Shown here: in pieces, positions 19,002 through 30,320 of the stretch
How positions within the stretch are numbered: position 1 is the stretch's first letter
How the letters are laid out: each line of letters begins with the position of its first letter
Source: Actinomycetota bacterium
GTDB taxonomy: Bacteria; Actinomycetota; Acidimicrobiia; Acidimicrobiales; Poriferisodalaceae
Reading direction: 5' to 3'
NCBI GenBank assembly: GCA_014238065.1
Contig: JABABU010000055.1
Coordinates: 43,177 to 107,176 of the forward strand
Length of the DNA: 64,000 nt
Translations under genes and position numbers: made by a program
The notes under the pieces: generated by a model
Told to the model about the DNA's origin: nothing
What the model saw: the letters and a program-made list of their open reading frames with translations, nothing else
Database searches by the model: none

Positions 19002-19903
19002 CCACATCTCGCATTCTGACCACGGCTCACGGAAGCAAGCGAACCGCTTTCGGCCCCGTCGAATGGGCGCTGTTCATGTCCATCAGCCTCATATGGGGCT
19101 CTTCGTTCCTTCTCATTGCTGTCGGACTCGACGCGTTCGAACCAGGGCTGATCACCCTCATGCGTGTCGCCTGCGGATCGGCGACCGTCATCCTCGTTCC
19201 GAGCGCAAGAAGGGCGAAGATCGATCGCGATGACTGGCGGATCTTCGTCGTCCTCGCCGCGTCTTGGGTGGCAATTCCGTTCACACTCTTTCCGATCGCA
19301 CAGCAATGGGTCAGCTCTGGCATCACAGGGATGCTCAACGGCTTCATGCCCATCATGGCCGCGACGATCTCGTCAGTTCTTCTCCGGTCGAGACCAGGAA
19401 ACAAACAGCTGTTCGGGCTCTTCGCAGGCTCGATCGGGGTCGTTTTCGTCGGCCTGAGTTCGGCCGGAGACGATGACACCGCTGCTCTCGGCATGGCACT
19501 CATACTTCTCGCAACCGTCTGTTACGGATTCTCCGCCAACATCGCCACACCGCTCCAACACAAGTACGGCTCGCTCGTCGTGTTCTCGAGAGTCCTCCCG
19601 ATCGCAACGGTCATGACCCTCCCGTTCGGTCTTGCGTCGATTCCCGCCTCGGGGTTTGCGTGGGACTCCCTCGTCGCTGTCATCGTTCTCGGCATCATCG
19701 GTACTGGTCTTGCCTATGTGATCATGGGCGAGATCGTCGGTAGAGCGGGTCCGACCAGAGGCTCGATGGTGACCTACCTGATCCCGGTCGTCGCTGTTCT
19801 GCTCGGCATCATGTTCCTCGACGAAACCATTGCGGCGGTCGCGATCATCGGTATGGGCCTCGTCATCGTCGGCGCGTTCATGGCCAGTCGCACAGAGACC
19901 TAG
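18998..19903 (+). CDS. EamA/DMT-family transporter
   Basis: A 301-residue inner-membrane protein with about ten hydrophobic segments in two EamA repeats. The first repeat begins ALFMSISLIWGSSFLLIAVGL and the second near LILLATVCYGFSANI. The GTG start overlaps the upstream LLM gene stop by four bases, so the two are co-translated. DMT proteins export metabolites or amino acids; the substrate is unknown. It is flanked by two LLM oxidoreductases, which may hint at a shared small-molecule route. Confidence 0.88.
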   Translation: MTTSRILTTAHGSKRTAFGPVEWALFMSISLIWGSSFLLIAVGLDAFEPGLITLMRVACGSATVILVPSARRAKIDRDDWRIFVVLAASWVAIPFTLFPIAQQWVSSGITGMLNGFMPIMAATISSVLLRSRPGNKQLFGLFAGSIGVVFVGLSSAGDDDTAALGMALILLATVCYGFSANIATPLQHKYGSLVVFSRVLPIATVMTLPFGLASIPASGFAWDSLVAVIVLGIIGTGLAYVIMGEIVGRAGPTRGSMVTYLIPVVAVLLGIMFLDETIAAVAIIGMGLVIVGAFMASRTET

Positions 19904-19913
19904 GGTCGAGGAC

Positions 19914-20849
19914 ATGACGGATCGGAAGTTTCGTTTCGGCCTCCAAGCCAGCAGGGCGTCTTCAGCCAGCGAATGGATCACGCTGGCCAGGCGCGCCGAG
20001 GACCTCGGCTACTCGACGCTCACCATGGCCGATCACTTCCCGGAACAACTGGCTCCCGGACCCGCGCTCGCTGCCGCGGCAGCGGTGACCGACACGATTC
20101 GCATCGGCACGCTGATGTACTGCAACGACTACCGCCACCCCGCCGTGCTGGCCAAGGAAGTCGCGACCCTCGACGTGCTCTCGGGCGGACGAATGGACTT
20201 CGGCATCGGCGCTGGCTGGATGACCCTCGACTACGAGGGGGCAGGCTTGGAACTCGACCGGCCAGGAATTCGGATCGACAGGATGGTCGAATCACTTGCT
20301 GTGTGCCGGGGGTTGATGAGCGGTGAACCATTCAGCTTCAGTGGCGAGCATTATCGCATCACCGAGATGACCGGGGCACCGTTGCCTGTCAAAGGTTCGA
20401 TGCCTCCGATCGTGATCGGTGGGGGCGGGAAGCGGATGCTGACCGTCGCCGGCCGTGAGGCCGACGTTGTCGGCATCAACCTGAACCTCCGCTCCGGCGA
20501 GATCGGCGTCGATGCCGGAGCCGATGGCACTCCAGCGCGCACAGACGAGAAAATCGCGTGGGTGCGCGAAGGTGCAGGTCAGCGATACCCCGACATCGAA
20601 CTGCAGACACGAGTCCACATTTCGGCGATAACCGACGACCGGCACGCCCTCATCGAGGCACTGGCCGGCGGATTCGGACTGACCACCGAAGAGGCCTCGG
20701 ACACGCCACACGCACTCGCAGGAACCGTCGAGGAGATCTGCGCAGATCTCGAACGCATCCGCGATCGGTGGGACATCAGCTACTTCGGGATCGGCATCGA
20801 ATCTCTCGACGACATGGCACCGGTCGTCGAACGGATGACGGGCCGCTGA
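19914..20849 (+). CDS. LLM-class F420-dependent oxidoreductase (TIGR03621-like)
   Basis: A 311-residue luciferase-like oxidoreductase. It begins [17 protein letters not shown] and has [20 protein letters not shown], the [23 protein letters not shown] segment and [14 protein letters not shown], all characteristic of a mycobacterial-type F420-dependent subfamily. The start at 19914 is ten bases after the EamA gene; the longer frame runs back into it. Residues 190-200 ([11 protein letters not shown]) fit the cofactor phosphate site. The substrate is unknown. Confidence 0.87.
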   Translation: MTDRKFRFGLQASRASSASEWITLARRAEDLGYSTLTMADHFPEQLAPGPALAAAAAVTDTIRIGTLMYCNDYRHPAVLAKEVATLDVLSGGRMDFGIGAGWMTLDYEGAGLELDRPGIRIDRMVESLAVCRGLMSGEPFSFSGEHYRITEMTGAPLPVKGSMPPIVIGGGGKRMLTVAGREADVVGINLNLRSGEIGVDAGADGTPARTDEKIAWVREGAGQRYPDIELQTRVHISAITDDRHALIEALAGGFGLTTEEASDTPHALAGTVEEICADLERIRDRWDISYFGIGIESLDDMAPVVERMTGR

Positions 20850-20856
20850 GACAACC

Positions 20857-21372
20857 GTGCACTTTCTCCCCCACTGCCCCATTTGCGGAGTCAAGGTCGA
20901 CCTCACGGTGCCAGCCAAGTGCCCAGCGTGTGGCACCCAGCACTATCTCAACAGCCGACCAACCGGAGGTGCGGTTGTCGAACGCGGCGACAGCATCCTT
21001 CTGGCGCGACGCGCCATCAGCCCGTTCAAGGGGATGTGGGACCTTCCAGGTGGCTTCTGCGACGGCGCTGAGTTACCCATCGATGCCGCCCGCCGCGAGA
21101 TCCTCGAGGAGGTCGGACTCGAGGTCGAGATGGGTGAATTCCTCGGAATGTGGCTCGACGGATACGAGTTGGAAGATGGCACGACGTTCGACACGCTGAA
21201 CAACTACTTCCGCGCGGTGACCGCTGACGACTCCGAGCCAACTCTCGATCGCGCCGAATGTTCGGAGTTCGCGTGGTTCAGCAGGGCCCAGATTCCCTGG
21301 GGCGAGATCGCATTCCCCGATCAGCAGGAACCGGCTATCCGAGCATGGCTCCGCGCCACCGACGAGAGTTGA
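20857..21372 (+). CDS. Nudix hydrolase with N-terminal zinc ribbon
   Basis: A 171-residue protein. A zinc ribbon CPIC...CPAC (about 7-26) leads into a Nudix domain with the box [25 protein letters not shown], which contains all the metal-binding glutamates (REILEEVG). The architecture resembles NudC-like or ADP-ribose/NAD-type pyrophosphatases, but the substrate is not determined. It starts at GTG 20857, eight bases after the LLM gene. It converges on argJ with no spacer between stops. Confidence 0.87.
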   Translation: MHFLPHCPICGVKVDLTVPAKCPACGTQHYLNSRPTGGAVVERGDSILLARRAISPFKGMWDLPGGFCDGAELPIDAARREILEEVGLEVEMGEFLGMWLDGYELEDGTTFDTLNNYFRAVTADDSEPTLDRAECSEFAWFSRAQIPWGEIAFPDQQEPAIRAWLRATDES

Positions 21373-22521
21373 TCAGGTCGTGTAGTCGGCGTTCGTTCTC
21401 ACGTAACCATCGGTGAGGTCGCATCCGTAGACCGTGAAATCGCCAGAAGCGATCCCGAGGCTGACATGGATCAGCACCTCGTCTCTCGCCATGTATGACG
21501 AAAGTGACGCTAACTCGCTGTCGTCGAGCAGCATCGGATAGACCTCATCTTCTCCGAAGCGGATCACGACGCCTGCTGGGTCGATGTCGAGTTCGTCGGA
21601 ACACTTCCCGATCGCCATGGCGACCCGACCCCAGTTGGGGTCGGCGCCGTGTACCGCTGTCTTCACAAGCGGCGAATTGACGATGGCCTTGCCGACCCGC
21701 TTCGCCTGGTCGTCATCACGCGCTCCATCCACACGGACTTCGATCAAGGTCTCGGCGCCTTCGCCATCGGCTGCGATCTGTTTCGTCAGCGACAAGGCAA
21801 CCTGACCGATGGCGGCCTCGAGGTCGGACATGTCGACCGCTCCGGCGTTGCCTGACGCGAACAGCAAGGCTGTGTCGCTCGTCGAAGTGTCCGTGTCGAT
21901 GCTCACGGCGTTGAACGTGGTTGCAACGACTCGCCGCCAAAGCGACTCGAGGTCCACAGCATCGACTTCGGCATCGGTGGTGACCGCCGTCAGCATCGTC
22001 GCCATGTCAGGCTCGATCATGCCGACGCCCTTGGCGATGCCGACGATCCTGGCCTCCCCAACCGTTGCTTCGGCGAACTTCGGGTGCGTATCGGTGGTCA
22101 TGATGGCCCTGGCCGCGGTCTCGACATCCACCCCATCGCCCGACCTGTCGAGCGCTCCGAACCAGTTGCGCACTCGCTCCATCGGCAAGAGCCGACCGAT
22201 CACCCCGGTCGCGGCGACGAGAACATCGCTGCGATCGGAACCGATTGCAGCGGCGGTGAGGGTTGCCAACTCGTTCGCGTTCGCCAGACCCTCAGCGCCG
22301 GTAGCGACGTTGGCGTTTCTCGCAACGACAACCCACGCCATCGCTGCTCCGTCGGAACCGTTGTCGCGCGACACCACGACGCTCGGCCCCGCAAACCGGC
22401 TCTGTGTGTAAAGGCCCGAAGCCGGAACGACCTTGTCCGCAGCGAGGATCAGAACGTCGTTGAACTCGTCCTTGATGCCGATGTTGCCGACGTCAGCTCG
22501 AAAGCCGCGAGGGAACTGCAT
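21373..22521 (-). CDS. argJ: Glutamate N-acetyltransferase/amino-acid acetyltransferase
   Basis: A 382-residue ArgJ of the cyclic arginine pathway. It is a self-cleaving enzyme: the segment KGVGMIEPDMATMLTAVTTD contains the cleavage site before the catalytic Thr of ATMLT. The oxyanion-hole residues lie in VAATGVIG. The C terminus YVRTNADYTT is typical. No other arg gene is adjacent, so argJ is detached from the usual argCJBD cluster within this window. It follows guaA with a three-base gap. Confidence 0.95.
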   Translation of the reverse strand: MQFPRGFRADVGNIGIKDEFNDVLILAADKVVPASGLYTQSRFAGPSVVVSRDNGSDGAAMAWVVVARNANVATGAEGLANANELATLTAAAIGSDRSDVLVAATGVIGRLLPMERVRNWFGALDRSGDGVDVETAARAIMTTDTHPKFAEATVGEARIVGIAKGVGMIEPDMATMLTAVTTDAEVDAVDLESLWRRVVATTFNAVSIDTDTSTSDTALLFASGNAGAVDMSDLEAAIGQVALSLTKQIAADGEGAETLIEVRVDGARDDDQAKRVGKAIVNSPLVKTAVHGADPNWGRVAMAIGKCSDELDIDPAGVVIRFGEDEVYPMLLDDSELASLSSYMARDEVLIHVSLGIASGDFTVYGCDLTDGYVRTNADYTT

Positions 22522-22524
22522 TGT

Positions 22525-24081
22525 TCACTCCCACTCGATGGTGCCTGGCGGTTTCGACGTGATGTCGTAGACCACCCGATTCACGCCATCGACCTCGTTG
22601 ATGATGCGGTTCGACATCGTCTCGAGCAGATCATGAGGCAACCGAGCCCAATCGGCCGTCATGGCGTCCTCGCTGGTCACCGCCCTGATGATGATGGGCC
22701 TCGCGTACGTCCGCTCATCGCCCATCACCCCGACAGAACGAATGTCTGCGAGCACCGCGAACGCTTGCCATATCTCGCGCTCAAGTCCTGCCGAAGCGAT
22801 CTCTTCACGAACGATCGCATCGGCGTGCTGAAGGATCGCGACTTTCGGCCTGGTGACGTCGCCGATGATTCGAACACCCAGACCGGGTCCAGGAAAAGGC
22901 TGGCGCCAGACGATCTCATCGGGCAGCCCGAGCGCAGAACCGACCGCTCTGACTTCGTCCTTGAACAGCCCGCGCAAAGGCTCGACGAGCTCGAACTCCA
23001 TGTCGTCGGGAAGCCCCCCGACGTTGTGGTGGCTCTTGATCTTTGCCGCATCCTTGGTGCCCGACTCGATCACGTCCGGATACAGCGTTCCCTGCACGAG
23101 GAACTTGGCATCGGTGAGTCCTCCTTGGGCCCGTTCGAAGATCCTGACGAACTTCTCTCCGATGACCTTGCGCTTGTCCTCCGGGTCCTCGACACCGGCG
23201 AGAGCTTCGAAGAACTCGTCGGCGGCCCTCTCGTGGATCAGCTCGATGCCCTGAGTTCGCTGGAACGTATCGACCACCTGCTCACCCTCGCCACGCCGCA
23301 TCAGGCCGGTGTCGACGAACACGCACGTCAGCTGGTGGCCGATGGCCCTGTGAACGAGCGCGGCGGCCACGGCCGAATCGACCCCACCAGACAGGCCACA
23401 TATCGCACGACCGTCACCCACCTGTTCCCGAATTGCGTGAACGGACTCCTCGATGATGTCGGCGGTGTTCCAGTCACCAGCGAGGCCACAAACGTTGTGA
23501 ACAAACCGCTCGATGATGCGCTGGCCCAAAGGGGTGTGCACTACTTCTGGATGGAACTGCACGCCGTAGATCTTGCGATCGTCATCTTCGAGCAGTGCCA
23601 CAGGGGCATCAGGGGTCGAGCCGGAAACAGTGAAGCCCTCCGGTGCTTCGACAATGGCGTCGAAGTGGCTCATCCACACCTGTTGAGTGGCGGGAGCTTC
23701 GTCGTCGAACAACGTCGAGGTGCCGATCCTCTCCAGCTCGGCCCTGCCGTACTCGCCGCGACCGGACCGATCAACAATTCCGCCGAGCTGCTGCGCGACC
23801 AGTTGCGCGCCGTAGCAGATACCGAGCACCGGGACTCCGAGCTCGTAGACGGCAGGGTCGATCGCCGGCGCTCCCTCGACATGCACCGACTTCGGTCCGC
23901 CACTGAAGATCAGACCCGCAGGATTCCTCCCCGCAATCTCTTCCGGGGTGATGTCGTTCGGGACGATCTCGGAATACACGTTCGCCTCGCGGACTCGCCG
24001 CGCGATCAACTGCGCGTACTGAGCGCCAAAGTCCACGACCAGAACGGTCGCATGATTGTCGGGGGGCACCTGCTCAGCCAA
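22525..24081 (-). CDS. guaA: GMP synthase (glutamine-hydrolysing)
   Basis: A 518-residue enzyme converting XMP to GMP. The class I glutaminase domain (about 10-200) has the nucleophile in LGICYGAQ and His/Glu in [11 protein letters not shown]. The ATP pyrophosphatase domain starts at [15 protein letters not shown]. The dimerisation domain ends PPGTIEWE, the standard C terminus. It is co-directional with the EAL gene upstream (55-base gap) and argJ downstream. Confidence 0.97.
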   Translation of the reverse strand: MAEQVPPDNHATVLVVDFGAQYAQLIARRVREANVYSEIVPNDITPEEIAGRNPAGLIFSGGPKSVHVEGAPAIDPAVYELGVPVLGICYGAQLVAQQLGGIVDRSGRGEYGRAELERIGTSTLFDDEAPATQQVWMSHFDAIVEAPEGFTVSGSTPDAPVALLEDDDRKIYGVQFHPEVVHTPLGQRIIERFVHNVCGLAGDWNTADIIEESVHAIREQVGDGRAICGLSGGVDSAVAAALVHRAIGHQLTCVFVDTGLMRRGEGEQVVDTFQRTQGIELIHERAADEFFEALAGVEDPEDKRKVIGEKFVRIFERAQGGLTDAKFLVQGTLYPDVIESGTKDAAKIKSHHNVGGLPDDMEFELVEPLRGLFKDEVRAVGSALGLPDEIVWRQPFPGPGLGVRIIGDVTRPKVAILQHADAIVREEIASAGLEREIWQAFAVLADIRSVGVMGDERTYARPIIIRAVTSEDAMTADWARLPHDLLETMSNRIINEVDGVNRVVYDITSKPPGTIEWE

Positions 24082-24136
24082 GAGAGCATCCTAATTGCCA
24101 AGCACCTCGTGCGACGACGTTTGCCCTTGAGATGGC

Positions 24137-26680
24137 CTACTGATGGGCCGCAGTCCCCTTTCGGACCGCCGTAGGATCGACGTCCTCACGAGCAGGCTCT
24201 TCCCAAGTTCGACTCGATTCGAGTAGTGCGCTCAGCGTGTCCGAGTCGGCGATCCACTCTTCGAGATCATCGGCAGGCAGCGGCTTCGACATGAAGAACC
24301 CTTGGGCGTACTCACACCCGAGCGAGCGCAGAACGTCAAAGGCACCCTGGTCCTCGATGCCCTCGGCGACTACGGCCAGCCCGAGCTCGTGAGCAAGCTC
24401 GACGGTGTTCTTGACAATGACCTCATCGAGACGATTGTCAGCCAGCTCTGAAACGAACGCCCTGTCGATCTTCAGCGCATCGACTGGGAGCGACTTCAGA
24501 TAGGCAAGCGACGACTGCCCGGTTCCGTAGTCGTCCACGTACAACTTGTGCCCGGCGGCGCGGAGCTTGCCGAGGGTGGCGATGACCCGACGCTGATCGG
24601 CCATGACCGCCGTCTCTGTCAGCTCGAGACCAAGTCGATGGGCCGGTAGATCGAAGAGTTCGATCAGATGCGCGATACGAGCGGGTAGACCTTCGTCGAG
24701 CAGATCGACAGGCGACAAGTTCACAGCGACCTCGATATCGATCCCGCGTCGCCGCCACTCCGCAGCCTGCGCGACGGCTGTTCTGAGCACCCACATCGAC
24801 ACCTCGCTGATGATGCCCGTGGTCTCGGCAAGGGTGATGAACTCGTCTGGCGCCACGAACCCGAACTCACTGTGCTGCCACCTGATGAGCGCTTCGGCTC
24901 CACACACCGAACTGTCAGACAGCGACATTTTCGGCTGGTAGTACAGCTCGAACTCACCGGCCGCGATCGCGTGCCGGAGATCGCCGACCAGACGAACCCT
25001 GCGCTGCTGCTCTCTGTCAAGCGAAGAGCTGTACACGCCGACCGGCTGGTCGATCCGGCGAGCCTCCGACAGCGCCAGGTCGGCCCAGCGGATGAGTTGC
25101 GCTGGCGAATCCGTTTCGGGCGTCGACACTGCCACACCTGCGACACAGCGAACGTCGATTCGCGACAGCTTCGTTTGGAGGTCACCTTCGACCTTGTCGA
25201 GAACACCAAGCGCTCGCTCGACGATCTGCTGAACATTGTGTCCTGGATAGACGGCGGCAAACGAGGCGCCCTCGAGGCGCGCAACAGCGACCGATTCGTC
25301 GGCCACTGCGTTTCCGAACCGGATCGCGAGCTCACCGACGACCTCATCGCCGACGTTGTGTCCCAGCGTCTCGTTGATCTCACGCAAGTCGTCCATCGAG
25401 ATCACGACCAGTCCGAGCTCGTGGCCAGGCACCGACTCGAGGTCGCTCATGATCCGCTCGAGCTCGGAACGGTTGAGCAGACCTGTGAGCCCGTCGAGGC
25501 GTGATGATCGCTCGATCTCCTCGACCATGATGCCGTTCTTCAGTGTGGCCGAGACGTAGCGTGACATCGCCGCCGCCTGCTCGATGGACTCTTCATCCAG
25601 AACGCCAAACGCCTCAGAAGACTTAGTGGCGACAAACACCACGTGGTCGAGGTCACGCAACGCCAGGTCGCCGCTGAGCACCTGTCCTTCGACGATTCCG
25701 AGCTGGGCGGAGACCGCAGGATGGATGTCCCTTGTGTGCTGCAGCTTCGGCTCAGGTGAGGCCAGCTTCGCGTACTCTTCGATCGGGGCGGCCAGAGGCT
25801 CGAACACGATGCACTCGTCCCGAACGCTGTACACGCCGACCGGTGACAAACTCGTCTCCTTCAGCACGATGCCGACAACAGTCGTTGCGTTGATGATGTC
25901 GACGAGATCGGTCATCGCCGTCTGCAGCACCCTCAGATAGTTCAAGTCGTCGGCGATGCCACGGGAGAAGTCGTGCAGGCTCTGCAGCCCGGCGTGGCGG
26001 CTGGTGAGCTGAGCGTACTTCCGGAAGATCCCGATGGCGCCGACCGCGATCACGCCGAGGTACAGAACGATCCACGACCCTGATGCGAGAGCGAGGGCAC
26101 CGACAACACCGACAGATCCGGCGATGAGAGTGACGAACATCTGCGCCTGGAGCACGTTGAACACCTGGCGACGTCGAAGAGTTCCTTCGAAGATGGAAAT
26201 GGCCATCCACACCGCGCAGACGCCAACGACGTCGGCAATCGCAACGGCAACGACCGCGCCGATCGAATGAGCCAGATCCCCCCTCGTACCCGCGATGAGC
26301 CACATCACGGTGACGGCCAGCGCTATTTCGAGCGCGGCAAGACACAGATTGAAGAACAACTTGACCGGCGCGATCTTCCGTGCGGTCATCGCAGCACCGG
26401 CGCCGACCAACCTGGCGCCAACCAACGCCAGCGGCGACAAGGTGAACAACCCGATCACGATGACAGCTTCACCAAGGGAGAACGTGTGAGCCTGTCGGCG
26501 AATCTCGAGATGGAAGACCGTCGCCTCACTGACAGCGAACGCGGCAACGAACGCCAATGCGACCACAAGCGAGGTCGATCGATCATCGGTCCTCGGCAAC
26601 AACTGAATCAGGCCAATACCGACGGTCAGCATCACCACGGAGACCGCGATGACCTTGACGGAGGGGGTGAGGCGCTGCAT
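24137..26680 (-). CDS. Membrane GGDEF-EAL protein with degenerate GGDEF and intact EAL domain
   Basis: An 847-residue signalling protein. About residues 8-220 form six to eight membrane segments, 230-380 a GAF-like sensor region, 395-555 a GGDEF domain and 570-830 an EAL domain. The GGDEF signature reads EGASF (about 470), so diguanylate cyclase activity is unlikely. The EAL domain keeps its catalytic residues: EALIRW (Glu about 597), VNLSP, ELTE, VDDYGTG, LKIDRAFV and VVAEGIE. It is predicted to hydrolyse cyclic di-GMP, with the dead GGDEF domain possibly binding GTP as a regulator. ATG 26680 is used; GTG 26683 is possible. Confidence 0.9.
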   Translation of the reverse strand: MQRLTPSVKVIAVSVVMLTVGIGLIQLLPRTDDRSTSLVVALAFVAAFAVSEATVFHLEIRRQAHTFSLGEAVIVIGLFTLSPLALVGARLVGAGAAMTARKIAPVKLFFNLCLAALEIALAVTVMWLIAGTRGDLAHSIGAVVAVAIADVVGVCAVWMAISIFEGTLRRRQVFNVLQAQMFVTLIAGSVGVVGALALASGSWIVLYLGVIAVGAIGIFRKYAQLTSRHAGLQSLHDFSRGIADDLNYLRVLQTAMTDLVDIINATTVVGIVLKETSLSPVGVYSVRDECIVFEPLAAPIEEYAKLASPEPKLQHTRDIHPAVSAQLGIVEGQVLSGDLALRDLDHVVFVATKSSEAFGVLDEESIEQAAAMSRYVSATLKNGIMVEEIERSSRLDGLTGLLNRSELERIMSDLESVPGHELGLVVISMDDLREINETLGHNVGDEVVGELAIRFGNAVADESVAVARLEGASFAAVYPGHNVQQIVERALGVLDKVEGDLQTKLSRIDVRCVAGVAVSTPETDSPAQLIRWADLALSEARRIDQPVGVYSSSLDREQQRRVRLVGDLRHAIAAGEFELYYQPKMSLSDSSVCGAEALIRWQHSEFGFVAPDEFITLAETTGIISEVSMWVLRTAVAQAAEWRRRGIDIEVAVNLSPVDLLDEGLPARIAHLIELFDLPAHRLGLELTETAVMADQRRVIATLGKLRAAGHKLYVDDYGTGQSSLAYLKSLPVDALKIDRAFVSELADNRLDEVIVKNTVELAHELGLAVVAEGIEDQGAFDVLRSLGCEYAQGFFMSKPLPADDLEEWIADSDTLSALLESSRTWEEPAREDVDPTAVRKGTAAHQ

Positions 26681-26859
26681 CACGAGCGCGCCACGACGTG
26701 GATTGCCGCCGGATGTAATTGCTCACCGGCACGAAAGTCACTGCACGTCATCAAGATGGATCCAGGAATCTCCTGGTCCATCGGTACATTTCGATGCAGA
26801 ACTTACGTTGTTGACGGAATTACAGCCTCAACGGTAAGAGCGTCAATCGTGCGCTGAAG

Positions 26860-27009
26860 TCATGCTCGATCACCAACGAGGTGCTCGAGCAGGTCCCGTA
26901 AACCGTGGGTCTTCATGCTCGCCATCGTTCGGCCAGGCGGGGTGTCGCCCCGCTCCCATTCCATCCAGAACTCGAGAACTTTGCGCGCATCAGGGGGAGG
27001 ACGATCCAT
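26860..27009 (-). CDS. Small conserved-looking protein, 49 residues
   Basis: A short gene translating to a 49-residue protein that begins MDRPPPDARKVLEFWMEWE. It contains GDTPPGRTM and ends with an amphipathic helix (LRDLLEHLV). Composition is protein-like, with two Trp and helical periodicity, and stop placement is clean. From memory very similar PDAR..LEFWMEWERG...PPGR proteins occur in Acidimicrobiia, which supports reality, but this was not checked. No strong ribosome site is visible. Function is unknown. It lies between groEL and the EAL gene. Confidence 0.68.
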   Translation of the reverse strand: MDRPPPDARKVLEFWMEWERGDTPPGRTMASMKTHGLRDLLEHLVGDRA

Positions 27010-27166
27010 GAGACGAGTCTACGGAGAACGTCACAACGGCCCGCGCCGAGACGGTACTCCTGTGTATTTCAGGCGGAGCGTTCAGGCGCCAGAGGGAAGA
27101 CATGAAGCTACAACCGCGCGGGGTCATCCCAGCCCAACCGGGCGCGGCTACCCAGCCCGCTACCCC

Positions 27167-27205
27167 AAAAAGCACGAAAGGCCGGGCACCTGTGGTGCCC
27201 GGCCT
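27167..27205 (-). terminator. Rho-independent terminator of groES-groEL
   Basis: A perfect 12-bp stem (27179-27190 with 27194-27205) and a three-base loop lie just after the groEL stop. On the minus strand the stem is followed by TTTCGTGCTTTTT, a good T-rich tail. Confidence 0.9.
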
Positions 27206-27223
27206 CTGTGACGAGGAGTCTCG

Positions 27224-29174
<1,951 letters not shown>

Positions 29175-29196
29175 ACCGGTGTGCCTCCATTTGGCG

Positions 29197-29223
29197 TTAG
29201 CACTCTCACCTAGAGAGTGCTAA
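29197..29223. promoter_or_regulatory. CIRCE element (HrcA operator)
   Basis: TTAGCACTC and GAGTGCTAA are exact and separated by nine bases, the full CIRCE consensus. It lies between the probable promoter and the groES ribosome site. Heat-shock repression by HrcA is established for this element. No hrcA gene is in the window. Confidence 0.96.
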
Positions 29224-29251
29224 CGATAGGCCCGGGTGTCGGCGCTCACAA
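29223..29251 (-). promoter_or_regulatory. Probable groES-groEL promoter
   Basis: On the minus strand TTGTGA (29251-29246) and TATCGT (29228-29223) are 17 bases apart and sit directly upstream of CIRCE, so HrcA would cover the transcription start. The match is moderate but the layout is standard. Confidence 0.55.
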
Positions 29252-29279
29252 CACCCGGATCAAACTTCGCGCCACGTTT

Positions 29280-30320
29280 TCACGCGTTGATGAACGGCAG
29301 CTTGAGGCGAGGGTTCGCTCCGGCCTCGAGATTGGTCGGGCCATCGGATTCGAGCCTCCACCAACCAGCAGCTGCGACCATCGCCGCGTTGTCCGTGCAC
29401 ATCGATCTCGAAGGCAGGAATACGGCAAAGCCGTCGTCGGCGCAGACGTCAAGCGTGCGCTCTCGCAACAACGAGTTCGCAGCGACGCCGCCGGCAAGAC
29501 AGATTCCCTTCGCGCCGATTTCGTGAGCCGCACGCCGCGCCTTGGTGACCAGCACCTCGACAGCAGCAGCCTGAAACGAGGCTGCGACATCTGCCGTGCT
29601 CGCATCCGGATTCGCCCTGACGTGATTGATGACCGCAGTCTTGAGTCCGCTGAACGAAAAGTCGTGGCCGTCGGCGAGCAACGGTCTCGGGAACCTGATG
29701 GCCTCGGCATCACCTTCCATCGAAATGAGATCGATAGCCGGGCCTCCCGGATAGCCGAGGTCGAGATACCTTGCGACCTTGTCGAACGCCTCACCGGCCG
29801 CGTCATCGAGTGTCGAGCCAAGCAGCCGGTATCGGCCGTGGTCCTCGAAGGAGACCAGCATCGTGTGTCCACCGGACACGAGGAGAACGACCAGCGGCAG
29901 ATCGAGGTCTGGCTCCTCGATGAACGAGGCGTAGAAGTGGGCTTCGAGATGGTTCACCCCGACGAACGGCACATCCCACACGAGAGCGAGCGCCTTAGCC
30001 GCCGACACGCCGACCAGCAGCGAGCCGATGAGTCCGGGACCGACCGTCGCCGCAACGGCGTCCACTCCACCATCGTCCACTCCTGCTTCGATGAGCGCCT
30101 CGGCGAGCACGGGTGTGATGTGTTGCTCGTGGGCCCGTCCGGCGATCTCCGGCACCACGCCCCCATATCGGGCGTGGAGATCGACCTGGCTGCTCACAAC
30201 GCTGCTGCGAACCTCGCGTCCTCCGACAACGACAGCTGCAGCCGTCTCGTCGCATGAGGTCTCGATCCCGAGGACGACACCGCCGGACTCGATTGTCGGA
30301 ATAGCTTCTGAAAACGTCAT
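29280..30320 (-). CDS. tsaD: tRNA N6-threonylcarbamoyltransferase catalytic subunit
   Basis: A 346-residue ASKHA-fold metalloenzyme that transfers threonylcarbamoyl to A37 of ANN-decoding tRNAs. It has LGIETSCDETAAAVV near the start, the metal histidines in GVNHLEAHFYAS, LVSGGHTML and the late LAGGVAANSLLRE loop. The ATG overlaps the rimI stop as ATGA. It is last in a four-gene t6A operon that ends just before the groES promoter. Confidence 0.96.
   Translation of the reverse strand: MTFSEAIPTIESGGVVLGIETSCDETAAAVVVGGREVRSSVVSSQVDLHARYGGVVPEIAGRAHEQHITPVLAEALIEAGVDDGGVDAVAATVGPGLIGSLLVGVSAAKALALVWDVPFVGVNHLEAHFYASFIEEPDLDLPLVVLLVSGGHTMLVSFEDHGRYRLLGSTLDDAAGEAFDKVARYLDLGYPGGPAIDLISMEGDAEAIRFPRPLLADGHDFSFSGLKTAVINHVRANPDASTADVAASFQAAAVEVLVTKARRAAHEIGAKGICLAGGVAANSLLRERTLDVCADDGFAVFLPSRSMCTDNAAMVAAAGWWRLESDGPTNLEAGANPRLKLPFINA

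Noticed and set aside
22084..24174. A 696-codon open frame on the plus strand
   Set aside because: It is antisense to argJ and guaA, both of which have complete motif sets. Such long antisense frames are common in G+C-rich DNA.
29232..29258. Hairpin CCGGGTGT/ACACCCGG after tsaD
   Set aside because: It has no T-run and overlaps the probable groES promoter spacer, so I did not call it a terminator.
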